Shown: positions 55,877-64,000 of the stretch, piece after piece | How the letters are laid out: the number at the start of each line of letters is the position of its first letter | Numbering within the stretch: position 1 is the first letter of the stretch | Program-made: the position numbers and the translations under genes | NCBI RefSeq assembly: GCF_026262505.1 | Contig: NC_067204.1 | Span: 186,001-250,000, forward strand | Direction of reading: 5' to 3' | DNA: 64,000 bases | From: Trichomonas vaginalis G3 | Lineage: Eukaryota; Parabasalia; Trichomonadida; Trichomonadidae | The notes under the pieces: model-generated | The model's database searches: none | Told to the model about the DNA's origin: nothing | What the model saw: only the letters and a program-made list of their open reading frames with translations

Positions 55877-57451
55877 ATGCAGAACGAACAGCTAAACGAA
55901 TTTACTCCAGCAGAGCATATTCATCAGATTCGCTCATATTTCGATATCATAGACAATGCAGTTCAAATTGGTGACACTAATAGAAAATATTCTGACGCAA
56001 AGATTCCATCACAACCTGGAACTGCTAAAGATAACACATGGGTAACATTCAATCTCTCACCTCCTGGTGAAAATATGTTGGACCTTTACAATACATTCAT
56101 TACGTATAAAATGGAAGGTCAATTTATTGTAGATAAAGAAATTGGTTCAGGTTCCAATAAAACAAACCCACCAGGATTTTGGATTGGTTTCGATGACGCT
56201 TTCTATGCAGTTGCTGGATATCAAATCCTTGCAAATGGTCGTATCGTATATTCTCAAGACAACGCAAGAGAAGAAGCATATATAACTTCAAACTCACAAA
56301 CTACCGAACAAATAAAGAAAGTCGATGTTTTCTCAAAGACTCGACATGAAGATGTATGGAGTCATTCGGGAACATGCAGAACAGGACAAATTGTTAGTGG
56401 TCCAATTACAGCAGGAAAATCATTTGATTTTAAGCTTCGTTTAAGAATTCCTGTTAGAAAGTTTTTACCATTAGAACCTATTCGATTTATTCCAGCTTTT
56501 GCAGGAAACATTCAGCTTAAAGTAAAGTTCAGTAGCGACGCCTTACAATGCACATCTATATCTGTAAATGATATCATTGCTTTCAATCCAACTCTTAAAG
56601 TTGCATTTGCTTCAGGTTCAAATCCACCGACAAATAAATTTGTTCCATGGAATGAACCATTCACTATGATAACGAGTGCAACTGAAGCTAGTGGAACAGT
56701 TACTATTACAACTGTAACCCAGCAACTATTTCGAACAAAGATGGATTTTAATGAATGTTTTATTCATCCAAAGTCATTCTCTTTAGACCCTAACATTTAT
56801 ACAGAACTTGTAGAACATTATACAAACGAGGCTTTATGTTTTCCTGTTAAAGTTATGGATTGGATTCCTATGGACGGTTCATTCTCAAAGAATACAGATA
56901 GTTCAAGTGCAACATTTACAGCAGCTTATACGCCTATTAATGTTAAAAGTATTTGGGCACTATTTAGAAAGAAAGACAACTATTATGTTAATTTTGAGAA
57001 CCCTAAGTTTAAATATCTTCAGCTTTCCATGGGAGCTTATGGAAATATGCCTGCAGAACCTGAAAAATCATATGGACCTGTATTTTATGAAATGGTTGCG
57101 AACGCTTGCAATACAAACAATGATATGATTGGATTTAATGAAGATGTTATGAGGTCATTGGTGGATGATGGTAGTGTGGAACATAAATGGGATAGCTATG
57201 ACAACACACATTTCTTATGTGGTTTTCCAACAGAAGTGGACTTTTGCTTCCAACAAGGTCAAACATCTACTGCTCCAATAACATACAAATTGTCTGTTAA
57301 AGGACCTATTGAACTAGCAACAGAAAATGTACCAAAGCCACTTATTGGATTTATGAGGGATTGTTGCTTTGCAATACAAGTAAGACAGTCAGGCATCCCC
57401 ATAATAAGATTAGATGACTATAACTTAGCCACAGACGACAGTGAGGAATAA
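55877..57451 (+). CDS. Major capsid protein, copy 2
   Basis: A whole 524-residue frame, near-identical to 9570-11144. The few changes include KFLPLEPIRF for RFLPLEAIRF and SGSNPP for SDSNPP. Same upstream TATTTTTATCTGAAG box. Fits the double jelly-roll capsid protein as argued for copy 1. Confidence 0.8.
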   Translation: MQNEQLNEFTPAEHIHQIRSYFDIIDNAVQIGDTNRKYSDAKIPSQPGTAKDNTWVTFNLSPPGENMLDLYNTFITYKMEGQFIVDKEIGSGSNKTNPPGFWIGFDDAFYAVAGYQILANGRIVYSQDNAREEAYITSNSQTTEQIKKVDVFSKTRHEDVWSHSGTCRTGQIVSGPITAGKSFDFKLRLRIPVRKFLPLEPIRFIPAFAGNIQLKVKFSSDALQCTSISVNDIIAFNPTLKVAFASGSNPPTNKFVPWNEPFTMITSATEASGTVTITTVTQQLFRTKMDFNECFIHPKSFSLDPNIYTELVEHYTNEALCFPVKVMDWIPMDGSFSKNTDSSSATFTAAYTPINVKSIWALFRKKDNYYVNFENPKFKYLQLSMGAYGNMPAEPEKSYGPVFYEMVANACNTNNDMIGFNEDVMRSLVDDGSVEHKWDSYDNTHFLCGFPTEVDFCFQQGQTSTAPITYKLSVKGPIELATENVPKPLIGFMRDCCFAIQVRQSGIPIIRLDDYNLATDDSEE

Positions 57452-57481
57452 AGGATGAACGTTTATTTTTAAAGCTTATAA

Positions 57482-57940
57482 ATGAGTTCTTCATCAAGCT
57501 CTCGTGAACCTTCACCATCTGTGAAACAAACTTTACCAAACGATTATGGAGCACCTATTGAATATTTCTTACGAGCTGCACAATGACAAAGAGCAGTTTC
57601 ACCAAGGTTAGGTGTTCCACCAGCTCCTGTCAAAAATAGCATTTGGTCAAGTCCTTATATAAGATATGGTCTCCCACTAGGTTTGCTAGCTACAGCAGGA
57701 GCAGTAATGATGTTGAAAAGAAACAAAGCAAATGTTATAAATAATACTGAAGTAGCTGAATTTGAACAAACTCCGACACCATCGCCAAAACCAACGCCTT
57801 CACAAGCAAAACCTTCAATAACTCCTGAACCTATGGAAGTACAAACTCCTGTTCAAAAGTCAACTCCTAAACCGACTCCAACATTTAAACCAGAACCTAC
57901 TCCTCAAATAAATCGTAAAACTCCTGCGTTTCCTTACTGA
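57482..57940 (+). pseudogene. Membrane protein with Pro/Thr tail, broken copy
   Basis: Copy of 11175-11615 with an additional PTPSPKPTPS repeat in the tail. Broken, with about one break. The membrane segment is kept. Confidence 0.6.
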
Positions 57941-57979
57941 AAAAATAACGTTATTTTTATTTAATATTAAAATTTTTAT

Positions 57980-58225
57980 TTGATTGAAATGACGACTAAA
58001 GTCACTGAAGCAATGAAACAAAAGTTTTTGGTAGAATACATTAAATCAGGAACTATTCCAGAAGGTTTTTACATTCATACTATGAAGGATGGTAGAGTTC
58101 AGTTTAGAAAGATAAAGCAACCATTAGATAGAGAAGGTATATTAAGGAAGATTAAACTTCATGAGGACAACATTGCTGAACTTAAGAAGAAGTTAGAAGA
58201 GTTGGAGAAAGGAAGAGAGTTATAA
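57980..58225 (+). CDS. Small coiled-coil Polinton protein, copy 2
   Basis: 81 residues; matches 11655-11882 plus a six-residue extension (EKGREL) at the coiled-coil end. Whole. Confidence 0.6.
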   Translation: MIEMTTKVTEAMKQKFLVEYIKSGTIPEGFYIHTMKDGRVQFRKIKQPLDREGILRKIKLHEDNIAELKKKLEELEKGREL

Positions 58226-58240
58226 AGTAATGAATTCAAG

Positions 58241-58300
58241 TGGGTGAAAAAAGAGGTGAAAAAAGAGGTGAGATGTCACCACTTCACCTAAATTTATTTT
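58241..58300. repeat. Palindrome array with altered centre
   Basis: GGTGA x3, centre AGATGT, TCACC and TTCACC. Counterpart of 11,899-11,957, which has AGATCT. Confidence 0.8.
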
Positions 58301-58389
58301 TGTGCTATGTTTTCATACGTGTGAGGGTGGTGATATCATTAATTTTTAAGTTTATTTTTAAGTTTATTTTTAAGTTTATTTGGATGTAA

Positions 58390-58710
58390 ATGACGAAAAC
58401 TATTGAGATAACAAACTACAACGGTCATGAGTTCAAGAACTTGTTCTTCGTTCCTCGTGAAAATACATTCTATCAGATACGAGGGAGAAAGGGTAAAGTT
58501 AGTTTGAGCGTTTATGAAGGAATGAAGAATGGAAAGTTTATACAAGCATACGATACAAACGGTAAACGTGTTTCATTAGCTTTGTCAAAACTTACAGGTA
58601 TAAACTATGACAGTGATTTTGACCTATATGAAGAAGAAAGTGAGTCAGAAGATTATGAGCTGTTATATGAAGCACAGCAATGGGAGGAGTTGCAATACTT
58701 TTGTAAGTGA
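58390..58710 (+). CDS. Conserved Polinton protein with acidic tail, copy 3
   Basis: 106 residues, the same product as 34297-34617. Differs from 12036-12362 mainly in the acidic tail. Last gene before the right TIR. Confidence 0.65.
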   Translation: MTKTIEITNYNGHEFKNLFFVPRENTFYQIRGRKGKVSLSVYEGMKNGKFIQAYDTNGKRVSLALSKLTGINYDSDFDLYEEESESEDYELLYEAQQWEELQYFCK

Positions 58711-58886
58711 GAACGTTTATTTTTACAGTAGTAAGGTGAAGTGGTTGGCGGCTTTATAAATATTTAAGGTTAAGTTGGTGTTGTCGTTTGTGTTGTAAAA
58801 TATATGTTAACGGTTTCGTGAAGTGTCAAAACCGTTAAGTTGTGTATGGAGACGTGCAGTGCCTCAGTACACAACTTAGGTATACT

Positions 58887-59502
58887 AACTAAATTATAAC
58901 AATTATTTTTGGTTTTATAGTTTTTTGGATCAAATCCATTTTAATAGAATTTATATACTATTCATCTATTAGTAAACACTACCGTATATTATTTTTTAAG
59001 CTATCTTATTTTTTGAAATTTTATTCAAATCTTTGGTCGCAAGAAGAATTGCATGATAAATAAAAACATTTAATCAAAGTCAATTTTATTTTTCATATTC
59101 AAATGGACTGAGTGTTAACATTTAACATTTTTTGCTAATTGTCGTCAAAAATTAGGCGTAAAGCAAAAATTGATATTTCATATGGTTTTATGATAGATAA
59201 GCATTATATTCACACTCATTATATTCGTAAATTTTGAGGTTTATCCTTCGCTTTTAAGATCATTGAATTTGATTTTTATATAAAATAGTTATATATTAGA
59301 AAATAATATGAGTTTATGTGATATTATTTTTCAGAAGATTTTGTGTTCTTCTTCAAAATTTTATTTTTTTATTAAAAAGAATCTTTACAAAATATACATT
59401 TACTTTAATTAATATTTAAAAACGTGCTCTATCAAAAGTTCCAAAAATTCAATATTTTAGCTTTTCTGAGGTGTCACTTTTGATGAATTTCTGTTTACAA
59501 CA
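58887..59502 (+). repeat. Right terminal inverted repeat of element B
   Basis: About 615 bases matching the right arm of the 24.4-25.0-kb mini-element and, inverted, 31,568-31,897. The inner end lies next to Polinton gene DNA (GGTATACTAACTA), which ties these TIRs to the Polintons. The outer end is ATTTCTGTTTACAACA. The base after it differs in each copy. No left partner with a matching target duplication was found. Confidence 0.8.
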
Positions 59503-59850
59503 AAATAGTTTCTGCCCTAATTGGTTACCCATACAAATAATAAACCCACATTGAATTAATTTGAAATACATACAAAATTTATCAAATTTTGAATACAATA
59601 TTTTAATTGTCAATTTCTATTATTGATAGTGATATCTTCCTCACATCTATCTGAGTCGAATGAAAGTCTTTTTATATTCATCTGACATTGATTTATATTT
59701 ATAGTTATGAGAATTAGTAATGTAATAATACGCAGAGCATTCAACTTGCCTAAATACCATTTTAAAGTGGAAACAAAAATGGAAATATTGATGCAAAGAA
59801 AATCGAAATACCAAGAAGTATTTGCAGCAAGTATGAATTTCGTTGATATT
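59503..59850. other. A/T-rich host spacer
   Basis: I see no gene, repeat or hairpin here. Confidence 0.55.
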
Positions 59851-60068
59851 ATAAGGTCGATGAAAAATTGAGCGTTTTTAAAAAACCGCCGTTTGAGAGG
59901 AAAATTGTGAGTCCCGATGTATACTTTTTGACATTGTCAAAAACTTTGAAAGGACCAAAAAAATTTTAGTGTCAGAAAGTTTACAAATGTATACTTTCTG
60001 ACAAACAGACTCTCAGAAAGTACTCAAACTGCGGTTTTTAATTTCCGCACTTTTTTTGGCGACCTTAT
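59851..60068. mobile_element. 218-bp MITE
   Basis: Long imperfect terminal inverted repeats of ~45 bases: ATAAGGTCG, then AAAAACCGC(C/A)GTTTGAG on each side. TATT lies directly outside both ends (59,847-59,850 and 60,069-60,072), a likely target duplication, though a TA duplication cannot be excluded. The interior holds a small hairpin with arms GTCAGAAAGT (59,971-60,002). Non-coding. Superfamily not assigned. Confidence 0.8.
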
Positions 60069-60072
60069 TATT

Positions 60073-60556
60073 GAAACCCAGTTGATCGATATTCAATTAT
60101 TTCAAAGGATATTTGAAAGTCTATTCAACTAATGATTCTTAGATCATTCTCTTTAAAATCGGAACCTTTTAGCTGATAACATATGTTTTCCCCATTTAAT
60201 TCTGTTTTTCTTGAGAAGAGAATTTGAGGAAAAATCAAACTCAAATTTTTGAATGTTTCAATCAGACAACTTATTCAAATTCTTCATTCAAAGAAGGTTT
60301 TGTTATGATAATGGCTATCACGCATAACCAAATCAAAAGCTATTATCTCCCTTCTTCAGAAAAAATAAAAAAAGCTTTCATCTTTCATGAGAAATAAGGA
60401 TTTATTGTATGTGTCAAGCATCATTCGCCTAGCAAATTATTCGCATATTGAAAGATATGTTAAATATTTTGCTTTTCAAAGCATATATTGAATGTCTTTT
60501 CAAAAATCGTCCTCAATTTTTCAGGAGATATTGCTTTTGATAAGGATTTATATATT
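60073..60556. other. Upstream region of the cyclase-type gene
   Basis: A/T-rich with no further gene visible. Confidence 0.5.
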
Positions 60557-60561
60557 TCATT
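60557..60561 (+). promoter_or_regulatory. Inr-like TCATT
   Basis: TCATT fits the trichomonad initiator TCA-Y-W, with the A eleven bases before the ATG at 60,570, a typical short 5' leader for these protists. Confidence 0.6.
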
Positions 60562-60569
60562 TTTTCTGA

Positions 60570-63500
60570 ATGGCTGAAAGCACGGCAAGTGTTGGAAGAT
60601 CTGGATCTGAGATAGAAGCCGCTTCAGTCAGTAGATTTGAACACCTCATTGATATCCCATTCTCCGAAAAAATGATAGACTCGTTAATTGCTTTATTCAA
60701 TTATTTCGATATTTACGCACCAAGAATGGAATTATTATACACAATCATTACATTCCTAAGATTCTTCCAGCTTATTGGTGGCTCATTCATGGCAGCCAAT
60801 TTAGATTCCTTTGCTGAAAACACGTTAGCTCAAAAAGTTGTGAGCGTAATTACAGTACTATTCCATGTTGTTCCATTGGAATACAGAAGAGGAAATGAAA
60901 TGATTATCTTAGGTGTAGTTAATGGAATTTTGCTAATTATGGGAATTTATCTCCAGGTTACAGCCTTTTCATATAAGAGCACTAGCAAAGTTCCAAAGGC
61001 TTCCCTTCTTATCCTAAGTGTCTATCTGGCTATTGGACCGTTCCTTTTGGTTCCAATTTCAGCCCAATATACTGGACAACTGCTTTCTGCTTACATTCAA
61101 GGTACGTGCCACAACATGCTTCAAGTGTGGTACTTATATTAACAGGAAACATACATTGATGGTTTTGGCCGGATCGGTTCTTGGTATATTACTTTGTATT
61201 GCAAATTTAGTAATCATTTTCCTCAAGACTCCATGGAATGATTACTTCTTCGCAGGTTTTACCATTGTCGGAACAATCACCTTCATTTGTACTGAATTCT
61301 TCCTAACAGCTCGTTCCAGAAAAGAACTTACTTTACTTGACCAAGTCGAGGATACTCAAGATATCACTATCCTTAAGTCAAAGAATAATTTTAAGCAGAT
61401 CCTAGCCACGGGTTTTCAATTTGCACATCCAATTTGTTTAGATTTGTCAATATTCAAACTTGCTGCAAATGAATGGAAAGATGCATTAGATATGTGGTCT
61501 CTTTTCGCTAAATTCTGTGCTATTTATCCAGAAAATAGCCAAACATTACAAATGATCAGAGCAAGTATCGCTTCTGTCAAAACAAAAGACAAATTAGTAG
61601 GTGTAATCATAGAATGCACAAACTATATCATCAAGACAAGAGAAACAAAGTACACACCTCAGTTAAAAACGAAAATTTCAAAATTATCCAAATTATTTAT
61701 GAAGACAAGAAACAGACAACGCAACATCTGGGATCTAGTACTTCAAGGAAACATAAGTGACTTAAGCTCAATCATTAAAAGAACTCAAGAATCAGTATAT
61801 GAATGCGAAATCGAAATGTCTCACTTATTAATGCAGTATCCAAGTAACAGATTTATTGCAAAGCAGAACATGATCTTCCTCAGCGATGTAAAAGGCGATC
61901 CAATCGAAGCAAAGAACTATTCAGAAACATTATCGAAATTACAGAGGGGATTTACGACATCAGAAGACAACATTCGTAGTCTAGGTATGATAGCGTTTCC
62001 AAATCTCCCTGAAATTTCAAATACAGAACAGCAAGTTCAGAAAATTAAAACAACAGACGACGGATTAATAACCGATGACATTGTAATTGAAGAAACAGTC
62101 AATATAGAAGCCATTGAGTCCATTTCAAAGCAGATAGATAACCATAAAATCCCGGCTATCCAATTCATCTACTTTTCTACGCTTTTGCTTTGGTTCTTTT
62201 TCATTGTATTGCCTTTTATAGCATTCCTCATCGCTTACCAGTTCTTTGCTAAGCAGTTATCCCAGCCAGTGACATTCATGGAGGGAATTGCTCAAACAAG
62301 GAATGTTATTTCTATGCTTAGCGGTTATGTCAATCGCTTTTTATTTATGCAAATCGATGATCCACACATGCCAGGAACAAAGGTTGGGGAAGCTTTACAA
62401 CTTGTTGAAGGCATGACATTGTCACATTTAGGCGGCTCTACTGTTTCATCTGAAGTTTATTGCTTCAAAAGTTCCAGAATCGAACACAAAGATGGCTCAA
62501 CTTCGTTCATTCCAGCCTAAAAATACACACATGACTGAAGTCCGAAATTTGTTGTTCGAATCAAGTGTGGAGTTCACAAACTACATCACAAACACTAATT
62601 GGCAAACAACATATGCTTCAATTCCCCAAATCAGCTACATGATAAGCAACCATGTTGATAAACTTATTTCTTTAGAAAAGGTTACAGCAGAAACAGCATG
62701 TAATTCAGATTCATTGATCACTCGGAACAATGTTATGGCACCAACATTATCATTAGAGTTGTATTGATAATTATCTGTGTTATTGTATATCCTATTGTTC
62801 TTGTTTTACAAATCAAGAAACTGAGGAAGAATCGCTTTGAAATTCTCCAGATGCTAACAATTTTGCCAAAAACAGTGATTTCTAGCATCTCACAGTCATT
62901 TTCTAAACTTAAAGATGGTAACAGCAGCACAACAAACGAGAACAACACCGATCAAGAGCGAAACAGACAAGAAGAGAGTATTATTAAGTTATTCAACTCT
63001 ATTTCCGACGGATCATCGAAAGCATCTATCGAAATGTCCAACATGTTCTGTTTCATTTTCATTGTTGTTCTTAGCTGCATCAGTTACTATCTTTCTCTTG
63101 AAATTTTCATCGAATCATCAGCTAATCTTATGTACAACTCTAACCACATCAATTACGTTTTCGGCAGCAACTCATTCATGTTCACCGTTGTTGGAACACT
63201 TCTGAAGATTGCATTAGCTAAATACGACACAATTTTTGAAAATTCTATTGTCAACATCACACAAGACTTGATCGATCTTAATAACAACTTGCCAACACTT
63301 GTCAACAATTTCCAGATGATCAGACTTGGCTCGCCAGATCCACGCGAAGTTCCATTCCCACAGATGGAGAAAGAAATCATCCGCGCATCAAACGAACTTG
63401 TTTGTCATGGTGTTTATTCACCTCCTAAACCAGTTATTGAATCATGTCACTGTTTCTCAGTTGCACAACAGTTCCTTATCTCCACATCTATTGTTAAGAA

Positions 63501-64000
63501 GTACACATCTAACATGCAGACCGAACCAGTTACATATCCTAATGCTAGTGAAATGGCATTGAGTCAACTTTGGCAGATTGGTCCTGTTGAACTTTACGAA
63601 ACATTTTTTGGTCCAGCCGGTGATTTGATTGTTCCTATTATTTTGGACGGTATTTCGAAACAAGGTGATTATTTAGAGATCTATGCAGCATTTTTCATTG
63701 TCATCACATTCATTATTTCTATTTTTGTCATCATTTCTACCAAGAAAGAGAACGAACACTTGAAGTTCTGTCTGAAACTTTTCTTGCGATGTCCACCTAA
63801 TTCAATCCTTAACAACAAGCGAATTATGGATTTACTGAGTGGTAATTACAATTTCATGAACGAAGATTTGACCGACAAACACAACTCATTCTCAAATGAG
63901 ATTGTGAACAAACTGAACGAAATTGTTATTGTTTGCCAAGAAGAAACTAACAAGATCATCTCCGTGAATCATTCATTCGAAGAACTCTTCAACATCAAAC
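60570..64000 (+). pseudogene. Host PAS/cyclase-type multi-pass membrane protein, frame-disrupted, runs off window
   Basis: The gene starts MAESTASVGRSGSEIEAASV. Membrane segments are visible in order: LLYTIITFLRFFQLIGG, VVSVITVLFHVV, MIILGVVNGILLIMGIYL, LLILSVYLAIGPFLLV, then MVLAGSVLGILLCIANLVII, a long soluble loop, FIYFSTLLLWFFFIVLPFIA, then VVLIIICVIVYPIVLVL, FCFIFIVVLSCISYYLSL and FFIVITFIISIFVI. The last visible part (NEIVIVCQEETNKIISVNHS) looks like the start of a PAS domain. Many-pass membrane region followed by PAS is the build of the large trichomonad adenylyl/guanylyl cyclase-like family; the catalytic part would lie beyond the window. The frame changes near 61,100-61,145, near 62,490-62,520 and near 62,700-62,750; the third shift returns to the second frame. 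Either a decaying family member or sequence errors. Confidence 0.65.

Larger units (their letters stand above)
33430..59502. mobile_element. Composite Maverick/Polinton element B
   Basis: This is a second Polinton region. From left to right it holds a divergent minor-capsid remnant, a block with ATPase, capsid-related and tail-fibre-like genes, a 25-base N gap, a strongly decayed middle, then a PolB-MCP block nearly identical to that of element A, and finally a terminal inverted repeat ending near 59,502. The segment at 34.13-34.62 kb is an inverted copy of 58.39-58.89 kb, so both ends of one element, or ends of two, are joined here. It is broken, with more than ten breaks concentrated at 42.5-48.8 kb. 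At roughly 26 kb it is longer than most single Polintons, which supports a composite or a join across the gap. Confidence 0.8.

Noticed and set aside
24070-59502. Six-base target duplications flanking the Polinton ends
   Set aside because: Sequences outside the ends at 25,014, 31,568 and 59,502 do not match each other, so no intact insertion pair can be claimed in this window.
61102-61145. Possible short intron in the cyclase-type gene (GTACGT ... TTAACAG)
   Set aside because: GTACGT fits a trichomonad 5' splice site, but the 3' part lacks the ACTAACACACAG-type branch/acceptor and removing these 44 bases leads to a stop codon three codons later.

Overview
The window looks like nuclear DNA of a trichomonad (Trichomonas vaginalis or a close relative). 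The grounds are very A+T-rich intergenic DNA, host genes without recognisable introns, an Inr-like TCATT eleven bases before a start codon, a membrane protein of the trichomonad PAS/cyclase type, and most of the window being occupied by Maverick/Polinton elements, which are abundant in these genomes. The species is inferred, not proven.

Layout. (1) About 1-24,068: a composite Polinton whose left end lies outside the window. It holds a PolB / minor capsid / major capsid block (3.4-12.4 kb), flanked by inverted copies of a KilA-N gene plus a 312-residue gene. A second block (16.4-23.6 kb) holds capsid-related, small basic, integrase, tail-collar and DNA methylase genes. (2) 24,094-25,014: a mini-element made of two Polinton terminal inverted repeats. 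(3) 25,015-31,567: host DNA with a TTAA-flanked 1.04-kb insertion, a very regular GC-rich array of nested hairpins (26.5-27.7 kb), a duplicated hairpin (28.0-28.2 kb) and one intact host gene for a coiled-coil protein (29,089-31,302, minus). (4) 31,568-32,204: a second TIR-TIR mini-element. (5) 32,205-33,130: host-like DNA with a second hairpin array. (6) About 33,430-59,502: a second composite Polinton, containing a 25-base N gap at 42,448-42,472. It has an ATPase/capsid/tail-fibre block (34-42.4 kb), a decayed middle (42.5-48.7 kb), a near-identical second copy of the PolB-MCP block (49.7-58.7 kb) and a right TIR ending near 59,502. (7) 59,503-64,000: host DNA with a 218-bp MITE and a frame-disrupted PAS/cyclase-type membrane protein gene that runs off the window.

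How the Polinton parts fit. Integrase inserts the element. Protein-primed PolB copies it. MCP, minor capsid proteins and the FtsK/HerA-type ATPase are the virion module. The tail-collar proteins resemble phage receptor-binding tips. KilA-N and T5orf172 proteins are typical of large DNA viruses. A Dam-like methylase is encoded beside many intergenic palindromes centred on GATC. I did not find a recognisable adenovirus-type protease. Both elements are treated as fossils: many parts look whole and others are broken.

The most unusual signals are the period-239 hairpin array in host DNA, the small palindromic repeats inserted into Polinton genes (one an identical 28-mer at different sites in the two block copies, another coding the same peptide in two unrelated proteins), and intergenic palindromes whose arms change together from GGTGA to GGTTA to TGTTA.
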